DNA of 64,000 bases from Lewinellaceae bacterium (GTDB lineage Bacteria > Bacteroidota > Bacteroidia > Chitinophagales > Saprospiraceae), in NCBI GenBank assembly GCA_020636315.1, contig JACJYA010000002.1, positions 496,001 through 560,000 of the forward strand. Direction: 5' to 3'. Positions 7,903-17,103 of the stretch are shown piece by piece. Within the stretch, counting starts at the first letter, position 1; every line of letters begins with the position of its first letter. The notes under the pieces were generated by a model. That model was given only the letters and a program-made list of their open reading frames with translations. It had not been told where the DNA came from and made no database searches. The translations under genes and the position numbers were made by a program.

Positions 7903-10900
7903 ATGAGATACTTTTTACTCCCATTCTTTCTAACTCTATTCACCTTATCCTCATTTGCTCAGGCCGGCCGGGTTTCGGTTGTAAAAGATGGCGATGGGGC
8001 GAAATTGGTGGTCAATGGCACTGATTTCATGATCAACGGTATGAACTGGGACTATATCCCTATTGGAACAAATACCGTAAACGCTGATTTCTGGAACAAA
8101 CCGGATGACATTATCAAGGCAGGGTTGGACGCAGAAATGTCTCTCTTAAAGAACATGAATGTGAATGTCATCAGACAATACACCGGTGTTCCGGCCAGAT
8201 GGATTCGGTATATCTATGAGAATTATGGCATATACACCATGCTAAACCATTCTTTTGGCAGATATGGCCTCACCTTAGATGGCGTTTGGACGCCCGTTAC
8301 ACTTTATGATGACCCAAGAACTCAAGAGTTCCTGATGGCGGAAATAACAAAACTAGCGGCGGAATACAAAGATACCCCGGGGCTTTTGTTGTACCTTCTG
8401 GGTAATGAAAATAATTATGGCCTTTTCTGGCAGGGAGCTGAAACGGAAGATTTCCCAGATGATGAAGGCAGAATAAACTTCATTGGAGAATCCCGGGGAA
8501 GGCCCATGTATAAATTGATGAATGATGCCGCCAAGGCCATGAAGGCTATTGACCCCTCCCACCCTGTGGCCATTTGTAATGGTGATGTTTTATTTATCGA
8601 TATCGTAGCAGAAGAATGTAAGGATATAGACATTTTTGGAACGAATACCTACCGGGGCGTTTCATTTGGTGATATGTTTCAGGTAGTGAAAGAAAAGCTG
8701 GACAAACCGATCATGTTTACGGAGTTTGGGGCAGATGCTTATAATGCTCAGGAAAATGCCGAAGACCAAAAGGCGCAGGCTTATTACCTGGTGGGGAATT
8801 GGAAAGAGATCTATGAGAACGCGGCCGGAGTTGGAAAAACAGGCAATTCTATTGGTGGGTTCACCTTCCAGTTTAGTGATGGTTGGTGGAAGTATGGATT
8901 TGATGACAGAAAAAATGCAGATGTCCATGACAATAATGCTTCATGGTCTAACGGGGGGTACTCTTATGATTACGTTCCGGGGGAAAATAATATGAACGAA
9001 GAATGGTTTGGGATCTGCGCAAAGGGGCCTACAAACGAGAGAGGGTTATACACGCTTTATCCAAGAGCGGCTTATTATGCCTTGAAAGAAGCGCATCAAT
9101 TGAACCCATACGCACCCGGTACGACCCTCGCGTCAGTCGATGCTTATTTTGACAATATCCAGCTCATGGATGCGGTGCTCAGAGCACGAGGAGACAAAGC
9201 TGCTTTGGAAAGCAACCAGAAAATCAGGCTGAGCAACTTCAGAGCCGAGATTGAAACCTATAATACGGGGGGAACTTTGATCACTACTCCAAAAAATGCT
9301 GCCCCGGTAACGGACCCCGATGAAGCCACTTATCCGGATCAACTTGGTTTTGACCACATGCAGTCTTTCTTTTTTGGAGTGGAAGCGAATCCTACCCCTG
9401 ACCTGAGAGCCAGTGCAAGCTTTAACTTAGTTGGCAATGTAGCGGATAATCCGATCAATGAAATCTTTTACGAAAATATAGTTCGCAATCGCCTTAACAG
9501 AACGGATGGCAATTTAAGGCTTTACAATGCTGACTTTAACTGGACGGCAAAGGATTTTGACCTGAGAGGGTTCTACCGGACCGGCCATTACCACTGGGGC
9601 TATGAGGGCGACTTTTTTGGTTTGTATCCCGAAGCGAATTACGGCCCTAACCTGGACATTTACAATGGAGAAATACTAGGATTAGAATTAGATGGAAAAA
9701 GGGAATTGCAAGGGCTGAATGTTGCCTTTGGCCCTCAATTGTGGTGGGGAGCCAACCCGGCGGTTCTGGTAAAATACGGCCGGGAAATAAATCATTATAA
9801 AGTAACCGGTATCTTTCATGAAGATATTGACGACGCACCCGGCTTTGTTACTTCTATAGCCGTCCCACTTCCTAAAACCAGAAGAGCCACCATTCAGGTA
9901 GAACGAAAAATGGGGCCGGTTGAAGTTGAAGTTGGAGGGATATGGGGAGGGTCACCGCTCAATGGAAGAAGCTTCCAGATCGTACAGGGTGAACCCGGAA
10001 AATATGAAGTGTACGTAGATCAAATAAATCCTTCCGACAACTGGGGAGGGAAAGCAAAGATCCAGTTTTCGAAAGGGGCATTCAACTGGTATGCACAGGG
10101 CTCCGTAAGGGGGCTTGTGGCCAATGGCGGAGCCGATGCCACCCGTACTTTTACGGGGTGGAGTTTAAAGGATAGTGGAAGCGGAAACCTGAATAATTTC
10201 CTGACCGGATTTACTTTTTTGGTTGGTAATTTCCAGATCGCACCGAATTTCCTGTGGCAAAAGCCATTGGTTGACCCCATTCCCAATGATGTTCCACCGC
10301 CAGGGCGGCTTAGGAATATTCAGGATGATCCATTCGCAGTAAGAGGAGGCAACCGGGAGACCGTTGCCGGAGAATTATTGATCACTTATGACCCTACCCC
10401 CGGCACCTGGATGTATGAATGGGATAATGACCGTGCGGAAGATGCCAAATTTGCCATGAGCGCCGGTTTCGTTTATCGCCATCTGCCTACCACACAGGAT
10501 GCAGCGATCGGGTTTTTAAGTAACCGGACCTCCTTCGCATTTCCACAGTCTGCGCCCGCACAAGACCTGTGGGAAACTAATATCAGGATGGTCTCTAAGA
10601 TCAACCAGGACTTTGGCCTTATTGCCAATATCTTATTCGGAACCGCTCAGGCAAACGGTAGCGACGACCGGTTACTTGAACGTTATGCTATGGACCTAAG
10701 GGCTATCTACAAAAAATTGAAATTATCCTCTCACTTTAAGATCAATGACTGGGGGCCCTTTGATTACCATCGTGATTTCAACCTTACCTATCCTGTACAG
10801 TTAATGTTTGATTTATCCACTACTTTGAGCAAACCGGATTGGTTCGTATTACCAAGTACTCAAATGGGCGTGCGCTGGACATGGCGTTCCTTAGATGAGT

Positions 10901-11031
10901 TTTCACCTCGTTATCTTCCCAATCAAACAGCTTCTGAATTTGCCACAGAACCCATCCTTAGCCCGGTAGGCTTTGACAATGGAACGGAATGGGAATTAAG
11001 AACTTACATTCACATCAACATAGGTAAATAG
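7903..11031 (+). CDS. Clan GH-A (GH2-like) glycosidase fused to a probable outer-membrane beta-barrel
   Basis: The 1042-residue protein begins with a signal peptide (cut near FAQA, about 20). Residues about 22-420 look like a GH2-type TIM barrel: the probable acid/base is E169 in LLGNENN, and the probable nucleophile is E274 in MFTEFGAD. Trp/Tyr-rich stretches such as DGWWKYGF may line the sugar site. From about 470 to the end the pattern changes to alternating hydrophobic/aromatic strands with Asn/Asp/Gly turns, ending in ELRTYIHINIGK, as in porin-like barrels. The hydrolase part is fairly firm; the barrel is inferred from strand pattern only. It is the first gene of the glucan locus, 26 bases before the modular lipoprotein. 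The exact GH family and bond specificity are not clear to me. Confidence 0.7.
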   Translation: MRYFLLPFFLTLFTLSSFAQAGRVSVVKDGDGAKLVVNGTDFMINGMNWDYIPIGTNTVNADFWNKPDDIIKAGLDAEMSLLKNMNVNVIRQYTGVPARWIRYIYENYGIYTMLNHSFGRYGLTLDGVWTPVTLYDDPRTQEFLMAEITKLAAEYKDTPGLLLYLLGNENNYGLFWQGAETEDFPDDEGRINFIGESRGRPMYKLMNDAAKAMKAIDPSHPVAICNGDVLFIDIVAEECKDIDIFGTNTYRGVSFGDMFQVVKEKLDKPIMFTEFGADAYNAQENAEDQKAQAYYLVGNWKEIYENAAGVGKTGNSIGGFTFQFSDGWWKYGFDDRKNADVHDNNASWSNGGYSYDYVPGENNMNEEWFGICAKGPTNERGLYTLYPRAAYYALKEAHQLNPYAPGTTLASVDAYFDNIQLMDAVLRARGDKAALESNQKIRLSNFRAEIETYNTGGTLITTPKNAAPVTDPDEATYPDQLGFDHMQSFFFGVEANPTPDLRASASFNLVGNVADNPINEIFYENIVRNRLNRTDGNLRLYNADFNWTAKDFDLRGFYRTGHYHWGYEGDFFGLYPEANYGPNLDIYNGEILGLELDGKRELQGLNVAFGPQLWWGANPAVLVKYGREINHYKVTGIFHEDIDDAPGFVTSIAVPLPKTRRATIQVERKMGPVEVEVGGIWGGSPLNGRSFQIVQGEPGKYEVYVDQINPSDNWGGKAKIQFSKGAFNWYAQGSVRGLVANGGADATRTFTGWSLKDSGSGNLNNFLTGFTFLVGNFQIAPNFLWQKPLVDPIPNDVPPPGRLRNIQDDPFAVRGGNRETVAGELLITYDPTPGTWMYEWDNDRAEDAKFAMSAGFVYRHLPTTQDAAIGFLSNRTSFAFPQSAPAQDLWETNIRMVSKINQDFGLIANILFGTAQANGSDDRLLERYAMDLRAIYKKLKLSSHFKINDWGPFDYHRDFNLTYPVQLMFDLSTTLSKPDWFVLPSTQMGVRWTWRSLDEFSPRYLPNQTASEFATEPILSPVGFDNGTEWELRTYIHINIGK

Positions 11032-11057
11032 AAGACATTGTGAAAAAAAATATAGTC

Positions 11058-14000
11058 ATGAAATCAAATATCCTACTCTTATTTGGATTTGTTTTACTCC
11101 TTAGCAATTGTACAAGAGATCTTTCTGAAGATGCAGAACCTGCCACTTTCCCCAAAAATGGTGAAGTTTTCATCGATGGATTCAGCGCCGGGCTGGAGTA
11201 TCTGCCATTCGGAGATTCTTATTTTGCAGCTTTTTCTGTAGATAATGACACCAAATACGCCGGGTCATCCGCTATGCGGTTTGATGTGCCTAATGAAGGT
11301 GATCCGGAGGGAGCTTATGCCGGGGCCATTTTCCCGGATTATGGCAGGCGCGACCTTTCCGGTTTTGATGCGCTTACTTTTTGGGCGAAAGCATCCAAAA
11401 AAGGAACCATCAACGATATCGGTTTTGGACAAGACTTCAGAGAAAATAAATATCAGGTTTCCCTTCCTAATCTGGAACTAACCACTAATTGGAGGCAATA
11501 TACCATTGCCATTCCCGATCCTTCTAAACTGACTCAGGAAAGCGGCTTGTTCTGGTATGCCGAAGGGCCCGAAGATGGCGAGGGGTACACCTTTTGGATA
11601 GATGAATTAGAGTTTCAAAAAACAGGAACCATTGCTCAGCCCAGGCCTTCCATTATGGGAGGAGAAGAGGTTGACATTCAAACATTCATCGGGGTAAAGA
11701 CTAACATTACCAATTTAAACCAAACCGTTAATCTGGGCAATGGCCAGGACCAAACCCTTAAAGTCGCTCCAGCTTACTTCGAATTCACTTCCTCTGACCC
11801 CGGTGTAGCAACCGTTGATGATCAAGGGGTGATTACAGCAGTAAGTATGGGGGAGGCGGTTATCACAGCCACATTAGGTGGTGTGGATGCGAAAGGTTCA
11901 GCCAGAGTTACCGTCGTAGGCGATTTTGTTTCCGCGCCAACACCTACACAAGATCCGACGAATGTAATTTCCATTTTCTCTGATGCTTATACCAACCAAC
12001 CCGTAGATTACTATAACGGTTATTGGGCGCCATTTCAAACGACCATTGGCCAGGATGACCTCAATATTAACGGGGATAATATTATTGCATACTCAGAGTT
12101 GAATTTTGTAGGAATCCAGTTTTTAGAGAATGCTCCGACGATAAATGCATCTTCAATGACTCACCTTCACGTGGACGTTCAGCCCAGAGAAGAGGTAGAG
12201 CAAGGAGACTATTTAATAATCAGGGTTGCTGATGTTGGCCCGGATAATGAATTTGGCACCGGCGACGACTCCTCCGGCGAAATCAGGCTTGACAATTCCA
12301 ATTTAGTAAGTGGTGAATGGTATAGCCTTGATGTTGCTTTTTCAGACTTAGTCAGCCTGGTTGGCCGATCCAATTTAGCACAGATCGTGTTTGTTTCAGA
12401 TGCGACAATATCCAGTGTATTCGTCGATAATATCTATTTCTACAATGATGGAAGTTCAGGCCCTATGGGGCCAACCGTAGCCGCTCCAACGCCAACGCAA
12501 AACCCAGCCAATGTAATTTCAGTTTTCAGTGATGCCTACACCAATATTGAGGGCTCAGACCTAAACCCCGATTGGGGGCAGGCCACAATGGTTACTGAAA
12601 TGCTCATCGATGGCAACAATACGCTGCGTTATGCAGGATTGAATTATCAAGGGCTGCAACTAGGGACGCCTCAGGATGTCACCAGTATGGAATATTTACA
12701 TATTGATTACTGGACGGCAAATTCTGCTGCGCTTAACGTCTATCTAATTAGCGGAAATTCAACTGAGGTGGCCAAGGCACTAAGTGTTCCGACATCCGGT
12801 TGGTCAAGTATAAATATACCTTTGGGTGATTTTTCACCAGTGGATCTGGCAGACATCATCCAGCTGAAATTTGATGGCAATGGCGATATTTATCTGGACA
12901 ATATTTATTTCTATGCTGAAGGGGGAGGGCCCAGCGAACCGACTATGGCTGCCCCCGAACCCATGCAGAATCCTGCCGATGTGATATCCCTCTTCAGCGA
13001 CGCCTACAACGATGTGCCGGTAGATACCTGGCGCACCGACTGGTCGGCAGCCACCCTGGAGGATGTTACCGTAGATGGGAACCCCACCAAAAAGTATTCC
13101 ATGCTCGATTTCGTGGGCATTGAGACGGTCGCCAACACCGTTGACGCTACCGACATGACCCATTTCCATATCGATGTATGGTCACCTGATTTCACCTTCT
13201 TTGGCGTTAAACTGGTCGATTTCGGGGCCGACGGCGCTTTCGGCGGCGGAGATGATGTAGAACACCAGATCGATTTTGCCACCCCCATGCAGGGCGGTTG
13301 GGTGAGTTACGACATCTCGCTGGATGACTTCACCGGCCTCACCACCCGGGCGCATATCGCCCAGTACATCCTGGTAGGACAACCGTCCGGGGCCGCTACC
13401 ATCTATGTGGACAATGTTTACTTCTACGGCGACGGCGGCGTAACGCCTACTGAGCCCACTCAGGCTGCGCCGGCTCCCACGCAAGCTGAGGCGGATGTGA
13501 TCTCCCTGTTCAGTGACGCCTACACCGATGTGCCCGTAGATACCTGGCGCACCGACTGGTCGGCAGCCACCCTGGAGGACATTACCGTGCAGGGGAATGC
13601 CACCAAGAAGTATTCCATGCTCGATTTCGTGGGCATTGAGACGGTCGCCAACACCGTTGACGCCACCAACATGACCCACTTCCATATCGATGTCTGGTCC
13701 GCCGATTTCACCTTCTTCGGCGTTAAACTGGTCGATTTCGGGGCCGACGGCGCTTTCGGCGGCGGGGATGATGTAGAACATCAGATCAATTTTGACGCCC
13801 CGATGCAGGGCGGCTGGGTTGGTTACGACATCCCGCTCAGTGACTTTACCGGCCTCACCTCCCGGGCGCATGTCGCCCAGTACATCCTGGTGGGACAGCC
13901 GTCCGGAGCCACCACCATTTATGTGGATAATGTCTATTTCTACGGCGACGGGGGCGTAACGCCCACCGAACCCACCCAGGCGGCGCCTACCCCCACGGAA

Positions 14001-14468
14001 AATGCGATGAATGTGATCTCCCTGTTCAGTGACGCTTACACCGATGTGCCCGTGGATACCTGGCGCACCGACTGGTCGGCAGCCACCCTGGAGGACATTA
14101 CCGTGCAGGGGAATGCCACCAAGAAGTACTCCGCCCTCGATTTTGTGGGCATTGAAACGACCACTAATACCATAGACGCCACAGGTATGACCCATTTCCA
14201 CATCGACGTCTGGTCCGCCGATTTCACCTTCTTCGGCATTAAACTGGTCGATTTCGGGGCCGACGGCGTTTTCGGCGGCGGAGATGATGTAGAACACCAG
14301 ATCAATTTTGACGCCCCGATGCAGGGCGGTTGGGTGAGTTACGACATCCCGTTGAGTGACTTTACCGGCCTAACCACCCGGGCGAATGTGGCACAGTACA
14401 TCCTGGTGGGGCAGCCGACCGGCGCTACTACGGTCTATGTTGACAATGTCTATTTCTACCAACAATAA
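11058..14468 (+). CDS. Surface lipoprotein with CBM-like domain, Big_2-like domain and five repeated modules
   Basis: The protein starts with a lipoprotein signal (LLLFGFVLLLSNC). Next comes a carbohydrate-binding-like beta domain (about 35-195, with FDALTFWAK and TFWIDELEF), then a Big_2-type Ig-like domain (about 215-285, FTSSDPGVATVDDQGVITAV). Five modules follow, each opening AP.PTQ...VIS.FSDAY and closing with a YVDNVYFY-type strand. The last three modules are nearly identical. It has no hydrolase motif, so I read it as a surface glycan-binding protein that replaces SusD/E/F in a locus without SusC/D. Glucan binding is inferred from the neighbours. I took ATG 11058; an in-frame GTG at 11040 is the alternative and would add six residues. 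Confidence 0.75.
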   Translation: MKSNILLLFGFVLLLSNCTRDLSEDAEPATFPKNGEVFIDGFSAGLEYLPFGDSYFAAFSVDNDTKYAGSSAMRFDVPNEGDPEGAYAGAIFPDYGRRDLSGFDALTFWAKASKKGTINDIGFGQDFRENKYQVSLPNLELTTNWRQYTIAIPDPSKLTQESGLFWYAEGPEDGEGYTFWIDELEFQKTGTIAQPRPSIMGGEEVDIQTFIGVKTNITNLNQTVNLGNGQDQTLKVAPAYFEFTSSDPGVATVDDQGVITAVSMGEAVITATLGGVDAKGSARVTVVGDFVSAPTPTQDPTNVISIFSDAYTNQPVDYYNGYWAPFQTTIGQDDLNINGDNIIAYSELNFVGIQFLENAPTINASSMTHLHVDVQPREEVEQGDYLIIRVADVGPDNEFGTGDDSSGEIRLDNSNLVSGEWYSLDVAFSDLVSLVGRSNLAQIVFVSDATISSVFVDNIYFYNDGSSGPMGPTVAAPTPTQNPANVISVFSDAYTNIEGSDLNPDWGQATMVTEMLIDGNNTLRYAGLNYQGLQLGTPQDVTSMEYLHIDYWTANSAALNVYLISGNSTEVAKALSVPTSGWSSINIPLGDFSPVDLADIIQLKFDGNGDIYLDNIYFYAEGGGPSEPTMAAPEPMQNPADVISLFSDAYNDVPVDTWRTDWSAATLEDVTVDGNPTKKYSMLDFVGIETVANTVDATDMTHFHIDVWSPDFTFFGVKLVDFGADGAFGGGDDVEHQIDFATPMQGGWVSYDISLDDFTGLTTRAHIAQYILVGQPSGAATIYVDNVYFYGDGGVTPTEPTQAAPAPTQAEADVISLFSDAYTDVPVDTWRTDWSAATLEDITVQGNATKKYSMLDFVGIETVANTVDATNMTHFHIDVWSADFTFFGVKLVDFGADGAFGGGDDVEHQINFDAPMQGGWVGYDIPLSDFTGLTSRAHVAQYILVGQPSGATTIYVDNVYFYGDGGVTPTEPTQAAPTPTENAMNVISLFSDAYTDVPVDTWRTDWSAATLEDITVQGNATKKYSALDFVGIETTTNTIDATGMTHFHIDVWSADFTFFGIKLVDFGADGVFGGGDDVEHQINFDAPMQGGWVSYDIPLSDFTGLTTRANVAQYILVGQPTGATTVYVDNVYFYQQ
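12960..14465 (+). repeat. Three tandem 516-bp coding repeats
   Basis: Modules 3 to 5 of the lipoprotein begin at about 12991, 13507 and 14023, an exact spacing of 516 bases (172 codons). Long stretches are identical at the DNA level, including silent positions, for example around GATACCTGGCGCACCGACTGG. Modules 1 and 2 of the same gene are clearly more diverged. Confidence 0.85.
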
Positions 14469-14500
14469 TTTCCAGCACCGTTCAAAAAATGAATTTGACA

Positions 14501-14562
14501 TTTTCATTTTCGAGTAAATACGGAACCATTAAAAATGAGGATGTTTTGCTCGAAAATGAAAA
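14501..14562. terminator. 14-bp perfect inverted repeat between the lipoprotein and GH16 genes
   Basis: TTTTCATTTTCGAG (14501-14514) pairs exactly with CTCGAAAATGAAAA (14549-14562) around a 34-base loop. It lies between the stop at 14468 and the GH16 start at 14598. It could be an mRNA stem, a weak terminator or a binding site; the AT-rich stem without a strong T-run makes a full terminator unlikely. Confidence 0.4.
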
Positions 14563-14597
14563 TCAAATGGAGGATCAATTTTTTTGAACAAAAATTA

Positions 14598-15461
14598 ATG
14601 AATAAAATGCGAACGCCATTCTTATCCAAAATATATAGATCTCCCGTAAGCATAATCTTATCAATGGCCCTGGTGCTTTTGTGTATCAGCTGTGAAACAG
14701 ATGAAACCCAAACGGTGACCACTTTCACCAACCTCATATTTGAGGATAACTTTGACACGGATGGCCCAATTGATGAAACTTCCTGGAATTATGAGCTGGG
14801 AGATGGCACCGATAACGGCCTGCCTGCTGGTTGGGGGAATAATGAACTACAGTATTATACGGATCGTCCGGAAAACATTAAAGTCGAAGGTGGTATGTTG
14901 CATATAACAGCACTTCAGGAATCTTTTCAGGGTGCTGCATATACATCTGCCCGTATAAACACAAAGGATAAAGTGGAACAACAGTACGGACGCTTTGAAG
15001 CACGAATACAATTGCCCTGGGGACAAGGCCTTTGGCCGGCATTCTGGTTACTGGGTAGTAATATTGATGAAGCGAGTTGGCCGCAATGTGGCGAAATAGA
15101 TATTATGGAATATCGTGGACAAGATCCGTCAACGCTCATCGGAACGGTACACGGCCCGGGGTATTCCGGCGGAGATGCCGTGAGTAAGGATTACGTTTTG
15201 CCTAATGATCGATTTGACACCGGCTTCCACATCTTCGGCATTGAGTGGGGCCCGGAATATATCAATTTTTACGTAGATGATGTGTTATACAATCAAATAA
15301 CTCCTGAAGATGTGGATGGCGAATGGGTGTATGATCAACCGTTCTACATTATCTTAAATGTTGCAGTAGGCGGCTGGTTTCCCGGCCCACCAAACGTCAA
15401 TACCGTTTTTCCACAAACTATGCTTGTGGACTATGTGAGGGTGTATAGCCGGCCTAATTAA
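14598..15461 (+). CDS. GH16 endo-beta-1,3-glucanase (laminarinase-type), lipoprotein
   Basis: The 287-residue lipoprotein (signal to LLCISC) has one GH16 domain. The catalytic signature is GEIDIMEYRG, with nucleophile E166, helper D168 and acid/base E171. WPAFWLLG before it and HGPGYSGG after it are typical of laminarinases, which cut internal beta-1,3-glucan bonds. The long frame opens at 14535, but ATG 14598 gives a normal lipoprotein signal, so I prefer it. The stop codon at 15459-15461 overlaps the first base of a foldback element. It is probably attached outside the cytoplasm and would make oligosaccharides for the rest of the locus. Confidence 0.9.
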   Translation: MNKMRTPFLSKIYRSPVSIILSMALVLLCISCETDETQTVTTFTNLIFEDNFDTDGPIDETSWNYELGDGTDNGLPAGWGNNELQYYTDRPENIKVEGGMLHITALQESFQGAAYTSARINTKDKVEQQYGRFEARIQLPWGQGLWPAFWLLGSNIDEASWPQCGEIDIMEYRGQDPSTLIGTVHGPGYSGGDAVSKDYVLPNDRFDTGFHIFGIEWGPEYINFYVDDVLYNQITPEDVDGEWVYDQPFYIILNVAVGGWFPGPPNVNTVFPQTMLVDYVRVYSRPN

Positions 15462-15707
15462 GAGTTTATTGGGAATTTGCTTTTGGAGCGATCGCCGCCA
15501 AATTTTGTTCTGAACAAGGCGCGATAGCCTGCCCCGCACACGGAGTGTCGGGGAGGGAGCATAGCCATCCGCGTGTCGCTGAAGCTTTAGCGGAGGCGCA
15601 AGCTACGTGACCGAAAGCCTGCCCCGTACCCGAAGGGTCGGGGAGCAACGAAGTGCAGGGCAAAATTTGGCAAGAGCAGCCCAAAGTGTAAATTCCCAAC
15701 ATACTCT
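15461..15707. repeat. Foldback element 1 (TTTAGAGTATGTT family)
   Basis: The two ends form an imperfect inverted repeat of about 47 bp (roughly 33 of 47 positions match): AGAGTTTATTGGGAATTT on the left against the inverse of AAATTCCCAACATACTCT on the right. The interior has smaller inverted pieces such as CCCCGCACACGGAGTGTCGGGG. It fills nearly the whole gap between the GH16 and GH17 genes. A related element is at 45922-46112 and a single end is at 36258-36278. Confidence 0.65.
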
Positions 15708-15747
15708 AAATCGGTTACTTAGAAAGCTTACAAATAAAACCGAGGAA

Positions 15748-17036
15748 ATGAAATCGTATAGGATAAGGCATAGCATTCAATATATCGGAATAGCCCTGGC
15801 TGTTTTGTTCTGCTTTTCATGTCAAAGTAATGAGCCTGGCAAAAATTCAAATCAAGCCCAATCCATTACAAAGGTAACCGCTGAAGACATTCTGGGGAAT
15901 CCGGATTATTTAGCTATTTCCTACGGTGGATACAGACACCGGGATCACGATATTGAGCCAACTGTAGAGGAGCTCAAAGAAGACATGAAAATCTTATCTG
16001 CGATGGGGGTCAAAGTTTTGCGTACTTATAAAGTCCACCTGCCGCATGCCTCTAACGTATTAAAAGCAATAAGCGAACTAAAGAAAGAAGACCCTGATTT
16101 CGAAATGTATGTCATGCTGGGCGCCTGGATCGACTGCAAGAATGCATGGACCGACAAGGAACCTGATCACAATGCGGAAAGCGAAAAAAATGAAGTTGAA
16201 ATTGCCACTGCTGCATCTTTGGCAAATGAGTATCCGGATATTGTAAAGGTATTGGCAGTTGGTAATGAAGCTATGGTGAAGTGTATGCCAGCTATTATGT
16301 TCAACCGGGGGTGATCCTGAAATGGGTCAATCATCTGCAAGGCTTAAAGCAATCCGGCCAACTTCCGAAGGACCTCTGGATCACCAGCTCCGATAATTTT
16401 GCCTCCTGGGGTGGCGGCGGGGAGGAATACCACGTCGAAGACCTGGAAAAATTGTTGCAGGCCGTCGATTTTGTGTCCCTTCATACTTACCCTATGCACG
16501 ATACCCACTACAACCCTGATTTTTGGGGTATTTCCAAAGAGGAAGAGAACCTGCCAAAGCGCGAACAGATCGCCGCCGCCATGGAACGGGCCAGAGATTA
16601 TGCCGTTTCGCAATATCAAAACACGGCAGACTATATCAAAAGCCTGGGCATAGACAAACCCATCCATATCGGTGAGACGGGCTGGGCGAGCGCCTCGAAT
16701 GGGCACTACGGGCCGGAAGGCTCCAAAGCCACTGACGAATATAAGGAGGCCCTCTATTATCAGCTTATGCGGGAATGGACCAATGAAGCCGGCATATCCT
16801 GTTTCTACTTCGAGGCTTTTGATGAGCATTGGAAAGATGCTCAAAACCCGGGGGGTTCGGAAAATCACTTTGGGCTCTTTACGATTGACGGGCAGGCCAA
16901 ATACGCGGTATGGGATTTGGTAGATAAAGGTGTTTTTGAAGGCCTGGGCAGAGGAGGGCGGCCAATTTCAAAGACCTACGGCGGAGACGAAGCCGCCCTG
17001 CTCGAAGAAGTCCTGGCGCCACCGGTAAAAGAGTAG
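15748..17036 (+). pseudogene. GH17 beta-1,3-glucanase lipoprotein, broken by one frameshift
   Basis: The first part (from ATG 15748) has a lipoprotein signal (LFCFSC) and a GH17 fold with the acid/base E174 in AVGNEAMV. The frame ends at 16314, but homologous sequence continues in another frame from about 16281 (YASYYVQPGVILKWVNHLQ) to 17036 and holds the nucleophile in HIGETGW. Restoring one G in AAGTG|TATGCC (about 16281-16285) would read VKWYASYYVQP and rejoin the two halves. No slippery heptamer is visible, so this is a real mutation or a sequencing error. Intact, it would be a secreted endo- or exo-acting beta-1,3-glucanase of about 430 residues. It lies upstream of the phosphorylase gene. 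Confidence 0.8.
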
Positions 17037-17103
17037 TAACCAAATGTCGAAAAACTTATTTGACACAGCACTAACTACAGGAACAGTATAAATCTTCACA
17101 GTA

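Noticed and set aside
13182..14297. A 371-codon minus-strand frame across the tandem modules
   Set aside because: It exists because the 516-bp repeats keep the same frame open on both strands. Its repeats only mirror the modules of the lipoprotein.
15607..15747. An N-terminal extension of the GH17 gene from 15607
   Set aside because: These codons lie within the foldback element and would hide the lipoprotein signal that starts at ATG 15748.
16260..16330. Programmed frameshifting in the GH17 gene
   Set aside because: There is no slippery heptamer, internal Shine-Dalgarno-like stimulator or strong downstream stem at the break, and GH17 enzymes are not known to use it.
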